Source of the DNA: Bufo bufo
Lineage: Eukaryota > Chordata > Amphibia > Anura > Bufonidae
Direction: 5' to 3'
Assembly: GCF_905171765.1 (NCBI RefSeq)
Contig: NC_053390.1
Coordinates: forward strand, 210,805,359 to 210,869,358
Length of the DNA: 64,000 nt
Shown: piece after piece, positions 45,302 through 55,650 of the stretch
How the letters are laid out: the number at the start of each line of letters is the position of its first letter
Position numbering within the stretch: position 1 is the stretch's first letter
Position numbers and translations under genes: made by a program
The notes under the pieces: model-generated
Database searches by the model: none
What the model was told of the DNA's origin: nothing
Seen by the model: only the letters and a program-made list of their open reading frames with translations

Positions 45302-48300
45302 TTACGAAAACCGTTCCTCTTCGGGAACCCCAGAAGACCCCCCCTCTTTAAAAGTACAGAATTGGGGATGAAAACCATATGCACCAAGAAATGGTGACTT
45401 GCCAGTGGATTCCTGACGACGATTATTTATGGCAAACTCAGCTAACGGTAAATATGATGACCACAACTCTTGGTTTTCAGACACAAAACATCTTAGATAT
45501 GTCTCAAGGTTTTGGTTGGTACGCTCGGTCTGTCCATTCGACTGAGGATGGAAAGCAGAGGAAAAGGACAAGTGTACCCCCAAACGGGAACAAAAAGCTT
45601 TCCAAAATTTAGAAATAAACTGGGTACCCCGATCCGAAACAACATCGGAGGGGACCCCGTGAAGCTTCACGATTTCACTGACGAATACCTGAGCAAGAGT
45701 CTTAGCATTAGGTAGTGTGGGTAACGCAATGAAGTGTACCATTTTGCTAAACCTGTCCACTACTACCAAAATAACTGTTTTACCCGAAGACAAAGGTAAG
45801 TCAGTGATAAAATCCATTGACAGATGTGTCCACGGTCTATTGGGAATGACGAGTGGTAATAGAGACCCTGCAGGACGTGTATGTGAAACTTTTGCGCGCG
45901 CACAGGTAGAACAAGAAGGCACAAAATCCAATACATCCTGACGCAACCTTGGCCACCAAAAACGACGAGACAATAGTTCCAAGGTTGCTTTACTACCCGG
46001 GTGCCCAGCAAGTGCCGAATTATGATGTTCCTTTAATAATTCGAAACGTAAGTTCAACGGTACAAACAATTTCTCTGAGGGGCAAGAGACCGGGGCGTCC
46101 CCCTGGGCCTCTAACACCTTCCCCTCCAAAACAGAGTGTACCGCAGAAACAACCACTCCTCTTTGAAGAATGGGTACCGGATCACTTACATTACCCCCTC
46201 CAGGGAAACAACGAGATAGTGCATCAGCCTCGGTGTTCTTTGCCCCAGGACGATAGGTAATCACAAAGTTAAACCTGGTAAAAAATAGCGACCACCTAGC
46301 CTGTCTAGGGGTGAGACGCTTAGCTGATTCGAGGTACAGAAGATTTTTGTGGTCCGTAATCACAGTGACGGGGTGGACTGCCCCCTCTAAGAAATGACGC
46401 CACTCCTCAAACGCAAGTTTAATAGCTAATAGTTCCCTATTGCCAATATCGTAGTTCTTTTCTGCTGCAGATAGTTTTTTAGAAAAGAAAGCACAAGGAC
46501 GCAATTTGCCAGGAGACGGACCCTGAGACAGCACCGCCCCCACTCCCACCTCTGACGCATCGACTTCAACAATAAAAGGCTGAGAGACATCAGGTTGGAC
46601 CAGTACAGGTGCTGAGGTAAACCTCTCTTTTAGAGAGGAAAAAGCAACTTTAGCGGCGTCAGACCATTTAGAAAAATCAGTCCCATTCCTAGTCATGTCA
46701 GTAAGCGGTTTTACAATAAGTGAATAATTTTTAATGAATTTCCTATAGAAATTCGCGAAGCCCAAGAAGCGTTGTAGTGCTTTGAGGTTCTCAGGAAGAT
46801 CCCAATCTAAAATTGCCTGGACCTTCCAAGGATCCATACGGAAACCTGACGCAGATAAAAAATAACCCAGGAATTGTATCTCCTGAACGGCGAAGACACA
46901 TTTTTCAATTTTAGCATATAATTCATTCGTCCGTAGGACCTGCAGTACTTGTCTGACATGCACCTCATGTGTTTTCAGATCAGACGAATAAATTAAAATA
47001 TCATCTAGGTATATTACCACAAACCTGCTGATTAGATGACTAAAAATGTCATTAACGAAATGTTGAAAGACGGCAGGAGCATTGGTCAGACTCAAAGGCA
47101 TAACTAGATTTTCATAATGCCCCTCAGGGGTGTTAAACGCTGTCTTCCACTCATCCCCCTCCTTAATACGAATCAGATTGTAGGCACCCCTAAGATCAAG
47201 TTTGGAGAACCACCTAGCACCCGCAATCTGATTAAACAGGTCAGGAATGAGAGGAAGAGGGTATGGGTCTCGGATGGTTATCTGATTTAATTCGCGAAAA
47301 TCTAAGCAAGGACGCAGGCCCCCATCTTTCTTTTTAACGAAGAAAAACCCTGCAGCCACGGGTGAAGAAGAGGGTCTGATGTGTCCCTTAGCCAAGCTCT
47401 CGGAGATATAATCTTTCATGGCTTGTCTCTCTGGACCCGAAAGATTATATAACCTGGTCTTGGGTAATTTTGCGCCGGGAATAAGGTTAACCGGGCAATC
47501 ATAAGGACGATGAGGTGGTAACTTCTGACAACCCTTTTCAGAAAAAACATCCTCAAAGTCCGAAATAAATGTAGGTAGGGTAGTTATGGAGGCGATTAAG
47601 CAATTGCTATTTAAGCAATTTTCTCTGCACTGCTCACTCCACTCCAATATCTCCCTGGCCTGCCAATCCACCACTGGATTGTGCGCTACCAACCAGGGAA
47701 GACCCAGCACTACCGGAGTGGGAAGCCCCTCCAGAACATAACCTGAAAGCATCTCGTTATGGTGGTCCCCTACCCGAAGGTGTAAATTATGAACAATGTG
47801 CGTGAGGTTTCTTTGAGACAGGGGAGCAGAATCAATAGCGAATATGGGAATGGGTCTCTGTAAAGTACAGAGAGACAAACCCAAAGTGCGGGCAAAATGG
47901 GCATCTATCAAATTTACCCCTGCTCCACTGTCTAGAAAGAAAGAAATAGTCTCCGTCTTATCACCAAAAATAATAACCGCTGGCAACACAAATTGCGATG
48001 TACGTATGGAGGAAACGTATACCCCCCGGCTGACATCCTCCACACAGCCTGGGGTTAGTAGTTTTTCCGACGGTCTTTTGTTTCTGAGGAAAGAAGGACA
48101 GACATTAATGAAATGACCCCTCTCCCCACAAAAAAAACAAACCCCACGCCTACGGCGACCCTCAGGAGGACGGACCTGACGAGTAGTTCCTCCTAGCTGC
48201 ATAGGCTCGTCTAAGTCCGTACAGACTAACTGCTGCTTGGGAGGGGTTACCAATTGCTCCGGTTTTTTCAACCTGACCCTAAGGCGTCTATCTATTCGGA

Positions 48301-48313
48301 TAGAAAGGGACAT
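45302..48313 (-). CDS. Gypsy C pol: knuckle, protease, RT, RNase H, integrase
   Basis: A 1,003-residue frame. CCHC knuckle at about 59-73 (CFFCGERGHFINVC), protease D128 (LDSGAGVNL), RT with FSKLDLRGAYNL at 369-380 and YLDD at 435-438, RNase H residues D585, E627 and D654, integrase zinc residues around H764-H771 and C801/C804, and the integrase triad D834, D894 and E930. The RT motif normally MPFGLTNAP reads MPLSLTNAP at 405-413, two changes near the active site. It ends at an in-frame TAA where gypsy B continues. The listed start is only the first Met; gag lies upstream in another frame. Confidence 0.92.
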   Translation of the reverse strand: MSLSIRIDRRLRVRLKKPEQLVTPPKQQLVCTDLDEPMQLGGTTRQVRPPEGRRRRGVCFFCGERGHFINVCPSFLRNKRPSEKLLTPGCVEDVSRGVYVSSIRTSQFVLPAVIIFGDKTETISFFLDSGAGVNLIDAHFARTLGLSLCTLQRPIPIFAIDSAPLSQRNLTHIVHNLHLRVGDHHNEMLSGYVLEGLPTPVVLGLPWLVAHNPVVDWQAREILEWSEQCRENCLNSNCLIASITTLPTFISDFEDVFSEKGCQKLPPHRPYDCPVNLIPGAKLPKTRLYNLSGPERQAMKDYISESLAKGHIRPSSSPVAAGFFFVKKKDGGLRPCLDFRELNQITIRDPYPLPLIPDLFNQIAGARWFSKLDLRGAYNLIRIKEGDEWKTAFNTPEGHYENLVMPLSLTNAPAVFQHFVNDIFSHLISRFVVIYLDDILIYSSDLKTHEVHVRQVLQVLRTNELYAKIEKCVFAVQEIQFLGYFLSASGFRMDPWKVQAILDWDLPENLKALQRFLGFANFYRKFIKNYSLIVKPLTDMTRNGTDFSKWSDAAKVAFSSLKERFTSAPVLVQPDVSQPFIVEVDASEVGVGAVLSQGPSPGKLRPCAFFSKKLSAAEKNYDIGNRELLAIKLAFEEWRHFLEGAVHPVTVITDHKNLLYLESAKRLTPRQARWSLFFTRFNFVITYRPGAKNTEADALSRCFPGGGNVSDPVPILQRGVVVSAVHSVLEGKVLEAQGDAPVSCPSEKLFVPLNLRFELLKEHHNSALAGHPGSKATLELLSRRFWWPRLRQDVLDFVPSCSTCARAKVSHTRPAGSLLPLVIPNRPWTHLSMDFITDLPLSSGKTVILVVVDRFSKMVHFIALPTLPNAKTLAQVFVSEIVKLHGVPSDVVSDRGTQFISKFWKAFCSRLGVHLSFSSAFHPQSNGQTERTNQNLETYLRCFVSENQELWSSYLPLAEFAINNRRQESTGKSPFLGAYGFHPQFCTFKEGGSSGVPEEERFS

Positions 48314-48910
48314 ACCGCATCAAGGGAAAAGGGGGTCTCATATAATGCAAGCGCATCCTTAACCCTTTCGGATAACCCAGAGCAGAACTGACTCCTGAGA
48401 GCCGGGTCGTTCCATTGGGTATCCGCAGCCCACCTACGGAATTCAGAGCAATACTCCTCTACCGGCAGTTCTCCTTGTAAGAGTCTCCGTAATCTTGATT
48501 CAGCCAGGGCGACTCGGTCAGGGTCATCATATATGAGACCCAAGGCCCCGAAAAACTCATCCACTGACCGAAGAGCCTGGGAATCAGTAGGTAAAGAGAA
48601 CGCCCAGGACTGCGGATCCCCCTGCAGCAGGGAAATAACAACCCCCACCCGCTGATCTTCATTACCAGAGGAGTAAGGGCGCAGTTTAAAATATAACTTA
48701 CAGGCCTCACGGAATGTCAAAAACTTGTCCCTTCCCCCAGAAAATCTGTCAGGGAGAGGGACCTTGGGTTCCGCAACAACCTGGTTACCAGTAGCAACAG
48801 CTTGCAGTCAGTTGTAATTGCTGCTGTTGCTGGAGGACCGACGCCTTCAATCCTACCACCTCCAAAGACAGGCCATGAAATTGTTTGGACAGAGCAGCAA
48901 TTTGATCCAT
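48292..48910 (-). pseudogene. Gypsy C gag
   Basis: ATG at 48910 (minus) opens MDQIAALSKQFHGLSLEV, matching the gypsy B gag start. A frame change is needed near 48800-48810 to reach DRFSGGRDKFLTFREACKLY; this frame then runs through GDPQSWAFSLP and YDDPDRVALAE to a stop at 48292. A one-base frame difference near 48310 separates it from pol, where gypsy B reads through in one frame. The capsid protein would pack the RNA; with these shifts it is interrupted. Some shifts could be assembly errors. Confidence 0.75.
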
Positions 48911-48992
48911 ACTGGATTCTAAGTAGGTAAAAATTTTATTTTATTTTTTTTTATTTATTTTTTTACCTACACAAAATAAGGGCCAGAGATAA

Positions 48993-49644
48993 TGTAATGA
49001 CCGACGACACGCACAGGGAGGAAAACAGGGAAAGCCCTGCCCAAGGGAGAGGGAAAGGTGGTGACCCCTAACTCACCTTGCGGCTGGCACCTGACTGCCC
49101 TGACGTCCCTAGACGGGTTCCTCACCCGTGCGGCGATCACGTGCCTAAACCCTGGCTTTCCCTAATATGAGCCCTGGATAGTGAACAGGCCGGTGGGATC
49201 GCTAGTCCACACCACTATCACTAAGAGGGAAACACCAGGGAGAGGACAGACAAAACATACAAACACATACACCCAGGTGGGCGACCACAATAAACCAAGA
49301 AGGTCCAACAGGGATCTGGAGGGTAGCGTACTGGACCAACTACCAGCGAACGCAGCAACACAGCTCCAGAAGGTCAGAATAGATGTCCAGGCAGGAAGCT
49401 CTATCTCTGGCAACCAGAGAAGTGTGAGAGAGAAATATAAGGAGGTCTGGGAGTGCTGGACAAGGAACAGCTGAGGAGAAGGAGCTACGGATCCCTGAGT
49501 GAGCCAAAAGGGTTTGCTAAGCAAACCCAGAAAGCTACCATAAGGAAAACAGCCCTATCTTAAATAGAGCGTGCAGCCAACCGCTGCGACTTCCTGACCC
49601 CGGGTATAACGGAGTCAGGCGTGGTCCTCGACACCCTCGTGACA
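48993..49644 (-). repeat. Gypsy C 5' LTR
   Basis: 652 bp, same sequence as 44090-44741 by eye, next to GGTGC at 49645-49649. Confidence 0.95.
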
Positions 49645-50805
49645 GGTGCTCTTTGGAATATGGGCCCCTTTGCCCACCTAGGCTGCAAAAAAGTGTCACA
49701 CATCTGGTATCTCCGTATTCAGGAGAAGTTGGGGAATGTGTTTTGGGGTGTCATTTTACATATACCCATGCTGGGTGAGAGAAATATCTTGGCAAAAGAC
49801 AACTTTTCCAATTTTTTTATACAAAGTTGGCATTTGACCAAGATATTTATCTTACCCAGCATGGGTATATGTAAAATGACACCCCAAAACACATTCCCCA
49901 ACTTCTCCTGAATACGGAGATACCAGATGTGTGACACTTTTTTGCAGCCTAGGTGGGCAAAGGGGCCCATATTCCAAAGAGCACCTTTTGGATTTCACTG
50001 GTCATTTTTTACAGAATTTGATTTCAAACTCCTTACCACACATTTGGGCCCCTAGAATGCCAGGGCAGTATAACTACCCCACAAGTGACCCCATTTTAGA
50101 AAGAAGACACCCCAAGGTATTCGCTGATGGGCATAGTGAGTTCATGGAAGTTTTTATTTTTTGTCACAAGTTAGTGGAATATGAGACTTTGTAAGAAAAA
50201 AAAAATCATCATTTTCCGCTAACTTGTGACAAAAAATAAAAAGTTCTATGAACTCACTATGCCCATCAGCGAATACCTTAGGGTGTCTACTTTCCGAAAT
50301 GGGGTAATTTGTGGGGTGTTTGTACTGTCTGGCCATTGTAGAACCTCAGGAAACATGACAGGTGCTCAGAAAGTCAGAGCTGCTTCAAAAAGCGGAAATT
50401 CACATTTTTGTACCATAGTTTGTAAACGCTATAACTTTTACCCAAACCATTTTTTTTTACCCAAACTTTTTTTTTTTATCAAAGACATGTAGAACAATAA
50501 ATTTAGAGAAAAATTTATATATGGATGTCGTTTTTTTTGCAAAATTTTGCAACTGAAAGTGAAAAATGTCATTTTTTTGCAAATAAATCGTTAAATTTCG
50601 ATTAATAACAAAAAAAGTAAAAATGTCAGCAGCAATGAAATACCACCAAATGAAAGCTCTATTAGTGAGAAGAAAAGGAGGTCAAATTCATTTGGGTGGT
50701 AAGTTGCATGACCGAGCAATAAACCGCTAAAGTTGTGGAGTGCCGATTTGTAAAAAAGGGCCTGGTCTTTAGGGGGGTATAAACCTGTGGTCCTTAAGTG
50801 GTTAA
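49645..50805. repeat. Right part of the composite repeat
   Basis: Continues the unit cut at 44089. 49660-49990 is a palindrome matching 43323-43633. From 50300 onward the sequence is AT-rich and ends CCTTAAGTGGTTAA. Frames on both strands are mirror images, not genes. Confidence 0.7.
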
Positions 50806-50835
50806 AGCACCATTCATTTCACAGCGCTGTACATA

Positions 50836-52398
50836 CAGGGAGTGCAGAATTATTAGGCAAGTTGTATTTTTGAGGATTAATTTTATTATTGAACAACAAC
50901 CATGTTCTCAATGAACCCAAAAAACTCATTAATATCAAAGCTGAATATTTTTGGAAGTAGTTTTTAGTTAGTTTTTAGTTTTAGCTATTTTAGGGGGATA
51001 TCTGTGTGTGCAGGTGACTATTACTGTGCATAATTATTAGGCAACTTAACAAAAAACAAATATATACCCATTTCAATTATTTATTTTTACCAGTGAAACC
51101 AATATAACATCTCAACATTCACAAATATACATTTCTGACATTCAAAAACAAAACAAAAACAAATCAGTGACCAATATAGCCACCTTTCTTTGCAAGGACA
51201 CTCAAAAGCCTGCCATCCATGGATTCTGTCAGTGTTTTGATCTGTTCACCATCAACATTGCGTGCAGCAGCAACCACAGCCTCCCAGACACTGTTCAGAG
51301 AGGTGTACTGTTTTCCCTCCTTGTAAATCTCACATTTGATGATGGACCACAGGTTCTCAATGGGGTTCAGATCAGGTGAACAAGGAGGCCATGTCATTAG
51401 ATTTTCTTCTTTTATACCCTTTCTTGCCAGCCACGCTGTGGAGTACTTGGACGCGTGTGATGGAGCATTGTCCTGCATGAAAATCATGTTTTTCTTGAAG
51501 GATGCAGACTTCTTCCTGTACCACTGCTTGAAGAAGGTGTCTTCCAGAAACTGGCAGTAGGACTGGGAGTTGAGCTTGACTCCATCCTCAACCCGAAAAG
51601 GCCCCACAAGCTCATCTTTGATGATACCAGCCCAAACCAGTACTCCACCTCCACCTTGCTGGCGTCTGAGTCGGACTAGAGCTCTCTGCCCTTTACCAAT
51701 CCAGCCACGGGCCCATCCATCTGGCCCATCAAGACTCACTCTCATTTCATCAGTCCATAAAACCTTAGAAAAATCAGTCTTGAGATATTTCTTGGCCCAG
51801 TCTTGACGTTTCAGCTTGTGTGTCTTGTTCAGTGGTGGTCGTCTTTCAGCCTTTCTTACCTTGGCCATGTCTCTGAGTATTGCACACCTTGTGCTTTTGG
51901 GCACTCCAGTGATGTTGCAGCTCTGAAATATGGCCAAACTGGTGGCAAGTGGCATCTTGGCAGCTGCACGCTTGACTTTTCTCAGTTCATGGGCAGTTAT
52001 TTTGCGCCTTGGTTTTTCCACACGCTTCTTGCGACCCTGTTGACTATTTTGAATGAAACGCTTGATTGTTCGATGATCACGCTTCAGAAGCTTTGCAATT
52101 TTAAGAGTGCTGCATCCCTCTGCAAGATATCTCACTATTTTTGACTTTTCTGAGCCTGTCAAGTCCTTCTTTTGACCCATTTTGCCAAAGGAAAGGAAGT
52201 TGCCTAATAATTATGCACACCTGATATAGGGTGTTGATGTCATTAGACCACACCCCTTCTCATTACAGAGATGCACATCACCTAATATGCTTAATTGGTA
52301 GTAGGCTTTCGAGCATATACAGCTTGGAGTAAGACAACATGCATAAAGTGGATGATGTGGTCAAAATACTCATTTGCCTAATAATTCTGCACGCAGTG
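50836..52398 (-). mobile_element. Tc1/mariner-superfamily transposon, DD37E type
   Basis: 1,563 bp. Ends CAGGGAGTGCAGAATTATTA and (complement of right) CACTGCGTGCAGAATTATTA, flanked by TA at 50834-50835 and 52399-52400. A second pair of AATTATTAGGCAAC / GTTGCCTAATAATTATG sites lies inside at about 51033 and 52200, so ends carry two repeat-like sites each. Contains one intact transposase. Confidence 0.94.
51164..52180 (-). CDS. Tc1/mariner-superfamily transposase, DD37E, intact frame
   Basis: 338 residues from MGQKKDLTGSEK to KKGGYIGH without a stop or shift. Residues 1-110 hold two helix-turn-helix regions (KIAKLLKRDHRTIKRFI; GVPKSTRCAILRDM). The DDE core has D144 (LWTDEMRVS), D237 (FMQDNAPSH) and E275 (DLNPIENLW); there are 37 residues between the last two, so DD37E instead of the DD34E of classic Tc1. 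Residues 160-165 and 175-180 are Gly-rich as in Tc1. Length fits the TRT-type DD37E group reported from vertebrates; that match is inferred from the spacing only. The gene occupies most of the element and may be functional. Confidence 0.93.
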   Translation of the reverse strand: MGQKKDLTGSEKSKIVRYLAEGCSTLKIAKLLKRDHRTIKRFIQNSQQGRKKRVEKPRRKITAHELRKVKRAAAKMPLATSLAIFQSCNITGVPKSTRCAILRDMAKVRKAERRPPLNKTHKLKRQDWAKKYLKTDFSKVLWTDEMRVSLDGPDGWARGWIGKGQRALVRLRRQQGGGGVLVWAGIIKDELVGPFRVEDGVKLNSQSYCQFLEDTFFKQWYRKKSASFKKNMIFMQDNAPSHASKYSTAWLARKGIKEENLMTWPPCSPDLNPIENLWSIIKCEIYKEGKQYTSLNSVWEAVVAAARNVDGEQIKTLTESMDGRLLSVLAKKGGYIGH

Positions 52399-52477
52399 TA
52401 TGATAAGGGGTATACATACATAATACAGACAATTGCACTAAGCATAAACAAGACGCGTTACAAACTGGTAGAGAGAG

Positions 52478-52623
52478 GGCCCTGCGGTTCTCCAGCTGTT
52501 GTAAAACTACAATTCCTAGCATACTCTGTTCATTCTATGGGGGTTCTGAGAAGAGCAGAGCAATTATGTATGCTGGGAGTTGTAGTTTGACAACAGCTGG
52601 AGTGCTAGAGGTTGCCGACCCTT
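52478..52623. repeat. Short palindromic repeat (hAT-MITE-like)
   Basis: CTCCAGCTGTTGTAAAACTA and the complementary TAGTTTGACAACAGCTGGAG form arms around a short centre. The right end GGTTGCCGACCCTTG resembles hAT-type termini; the left end is diverged and no 8-bp duplication is seen. Confidence 0.5.
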
Positions 52624-53052
52624 GCTCTATGGGGATGTAACATCAGAGGGGGAAGGGGTACATACTTTACTGTAGAAAAATGCATGGCTTGCAAAAAAAA
52701 AGCCATAAAAATGCATGTGTTCAAACACACTATTTGTTAAAAAAAAAAAGCCACAAGAAAGCAAAAAAAAAAAAAAAAAGCACTCAAAACAATAAGAAAA
52801 AAGTGCAGCACTAGTTTGGCTTTTTTGGATACTTTTTTTTTCTATAAAAATGCAACCAAACCAAAAAACTTAGTGTGGCAGCACCCTATAAGTGTTTGTA
52901 ATAATCAGGCTTTTGTGCCATCTGTTCAATAAGCACATTCTGCAATCATTCTGAAAGGAGAACCCACTAAGCAACCTTTGAAAAACTACAAGAATAGTTA
53001 TTTGGCCTATGTATAATCTTCAATACTTAATGTAATATACTTGGCTTACATT
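52624..53052. other. A-rich unassigned stretch
   Basis: Several A-runs (52739-52752, 52768-52784) and no coding frame or repeat boundary. Confidence 0.4.
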
Positions 53053-53997
53053 AGCCCCTTAGTGACCACCCATACGTGTTTTTACTAAGGGGCCTTGGGC
53101 TGGAGCGCCACATTTTTACGGAGGCACTTTAGCCCAAGATAGCGTTAAAATCAAGCGCTGTAGCTCCGTGCCCGCAGCTACCGGAGGTAGCTGAGGGTCT
53201 CGGGGCAGTGATCAGAGACAGTGACAAGCGGTCTCTGATCACGTGATCGCCGTGATGCACTTTATCACGGCGATCAGAGAAAATGCCGGCAGCGGAGCTG
53301 CCCGCACTAAACTTTCTCCCTCCTCTCATGTAAGAGAGGAGGGAGAAAGTCTCCGGTGCAGCGATCGGGTCCCCCAGCGCTTCTGGCCTTAAGCTGGGTC
53401 CTAATCCTCACCCCCCACCACCCCCCTTACCCCCTTACCCTGAAGAAAGATGGCGGCCCGGCGCATGCGCAGACTGAAAGCCGGCCGCCGCCGCTCACTG
53501 CTGCTCTCAGTAAGGTCTCTCTCCTCAGGAGAGGAGAGAGAAGTTCAAATTATGCAGCGATCGGGTCCCTCAGCATGGCAATATGGCCCCCAGATGTGTT
53601 AAATAAAGTTATTAGGGCGCCCCCCACCCACCCATCTAAATGAAATAAAAAAAAGTAAATTTTTTTTGTAAGTGCAGCCAAAATAAAGTAAAGATGTGGA
53701 AATATATTTCTGATAAAAATATTGAATAGTATTTATGTATGTATGTGAAATATTGCAGTTGAAAATAGGAAAATGTGCCAATTTTTACAAATTTTCATAA
53801 ATTTTCACTTTTTTAATAAAGATACGCATATTTTATCGGTAGAATTTTACCACCTAAGTAAAGTACAATATGTGACGAGAAAACAATGTCAGAATTACTT
53901 TGATGTGCAAAACCGTTACAAAGTTATTCTAAGCTAAAATGACACGTCAAATTTCCAAAATTTGGCTTGGTCATTAAGGCCCAAACAGGCTTGGTCA
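53053..53997. repeat. TTAGCCCCTTAGTGACC-type non-coding repeat
   Basis: Starts TTAGCCCCTTAGTGACCAC and ends with two GGCTTGGTCA copies (53961, 53989), reminiscent of the TTAACC-type ends at 13258 and 40963. It holds several hairpins, such as ACTTTCTCCCTCCTCTCATG with its complement (53310-53350) and GCGATCA/TGATCGC pairs. No protein. Confidence 0.5.
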
Positions 53998-54196
53998 CTT
54001 TTCTGACATCCACTCCCATACTTGCCTTCAGCTCTAAAGACTGTGGGACTGAACTGTGAAACAGACCACAAAATAGATGATGCTTAAAGGAATAGTCTCA
54101 AAAAGACAACTTATTCTGTATCTGCAGGTTAGGGGATAAATGTTTTGAATGGAGGGGCTGATATGCATGTGTATCCGCTGCTCCATTCAACTCTAT

Positions 54197-54896
54197 GGCC
54201 CCTTTCACATGGGCGAGTATTCCGCGCGGATGCGATGCGTGAGTTGAACGCATTGCACCCGCACTGAATCATGACCCATTCATTTCTATGGGGCTGTGCA
54301 CACGAGCAGTGATTTTCACGCATCACTTGTGCGTTGCGTGAAAATCGCAGCATGTTCTATATTCTGCGTTTTTCACGCAACGCAGGCCCCATAGAAGTGA
54401 GGATGCGGTGCAAGTGCGGATGCGGTGCGATTTTCATGCACGGTTGCTAGGTGACGATCGGGATGGGGACCCGATCATTATTATTTCCCCTTATAACATG
54501 GTTATAAGGGAAAATAATAGCATTCTGAATACAGAATGCTAAGTAAAATAGGGCTGGAGGGGTTACAAAAAAAAAAGAACAAGTGGATTAAGGTGAGTTA
54601 AATTTTTAAAAAATTTTTTTTAACCCCTCCAGCCCTATTTTACTTAGCATTCTGTATTCAGAATGCTATTATTTTCCCTTATAACCATGTTATAAGGGGA
54701 AATAATACAATCTACAGAACACCGATCCCAAGCCCGAACTTATGTGAAGAAGTTCGTGTTTGGGTACCAAACATGCGCGATTTTTCTCACGCGCGTGCAA
54801 AACTCATTACAATGTTTTGCACTCGCGCGGAAAAATTGTGCATGTTCCCGCAACGCACCCGGAACCTTTTCCCGCAACGCCCGTGTGAAACCAGCC
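54197..54896. mobile_element. 700-bp palindromic MITE with 3-bp flanks
   Basis: Ends GGCCCCTTTCACATGGGCG and complementary CGCCCGTGTGAAACCAGCC; TAT on both sides (54194-54196, 54897-54899). The centre at 54470-54700 is a long perfect-looking hairpin (AACCCCTCCAGCCCTATTTT and complement). PIF/Harbinger-like by its 3-bp flank, but TAT is not the usual TWA. Confidence 0.7.
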
Positions 54897-54899
54897 TAT

Positions 54900-55470
54900 G
54901 AGAATTCCAGAGATAGCCGAATACAAGCACCCAGCCTTTCTGCTGCCTGAGGCAAAAACTGAAAGAGTCCTCCCTATGGCAATTTCTTAACCTAACCCCT
55001 TCCCTTCAGCCCTACTATTAGACATACTTAGAAAACATTACATACAGAGCTACAAAACATACAGGGCAATACAGCGCCACATCCTCTGATGTAGATGTTC
55101 TCTTTCTTTATCATCTCCATTCAGACCAGACCACCATGATTATTTCTTTCAGCCTTCTCTTGTCTCTGAAGAGTTTCACAACTACTTTTCCATTCTCCCC
55201 CTGAAAATACTATTACCACACACATGGTTCCCCTTCAATAATTACTGCCACACAGTGCCCTAAAAAATAACTGTGCCAAGCAAATAGTGTCCCTAAAACC
55301 TATAGTGCTGTAAACATAGTGTCCTCCAAAAATAATTGTGCTAAGCTGATACTCTGCCAGGGTGCCTCCCAACAGTCCTCTCAAAAGTCCCACCAATAGT
55401 GATAATTCTCTGCCTGGTAACAGTGCACCCAATAGGAATAATGTCCCTCATTTTTCCCCCAGTAGTTATA
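54900..55470. other. Unassigned non-coding stretch
   Basis: Low-complexity CT/AT-rich DNA without a recognised boundary or gene. Confidence 0.4.
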
Positions 55471-55645
55471 ATTCCCCCTATAATGTGTGCCTGTACTGAA
55501 AATACCCCCTTATAATGTATGCCAGTACAAAAAATGACCCCTTATAATGTTTGCCAGTAAAATAATTCCCCCTTGCGGCAGTACAAAACTGTTCCCTTAT
55601 AATGTGTGGCAATACAAAAATACCCTCTTATGTGTGCCAATAAAA
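55471..55645. repeat. Degenerate minisatellite, about 36-40-bp unit (left part)
   Basis: CCCTTATAATGTGTGCCAGTACAAAA-like units, truncated here to CTTATAATGTATGCCAGT and variants, recur at about 55476, 55510, 55548, 55590 and 55626. The array continues at 56176-56312 after an inserted palindromic region. Confidence 0.7.
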
Positions 55646-55650
55646 AAAAA

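Larger units (their letters stand above)
44090..49644 (-). mobile_element. Gypsy element C, near-intact chromovirus, minus strand
   Basis: 5.6 kb with 652-bp LTRs at both ends that look identical, and a perfect duplication GGTGC at 44085-44089 and 49645-49649. Gag, CCHC knuckle, protease, RT, RNase H, integrase and chromodomain are present in order on the minus strand. The visible faults are few: gag frame changes, one stop in integrase. Identical LTRs mean a very recent insertion. Confidence 0.96.
40963..50805. mobile_element. TTAA-ended composite non-autonomous repeat hosting gypsy C
   Basis: Starts TTAACCACTT and ends AAGTGGTTAA; only these ten bases are inverted, so classification is open. 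Without gypsy C and its duplication it is about 4.3 kb: GC-rich palindromes (41000-41290), a 191-bp satellite, alternating inverted units with CACTTTTTTGCAGCCTAGG and GGTATATGTAAAATGACACC, and an A/T-rich right end. No protein of its own is visible. Confidence 0.6.

Noticed and set aside
13258..50805. One giant TTAA-ended transposon from 13258 to 50805
   Set aside because: The ends share only a short motif, and many independent elements with their own target duplications lie between.
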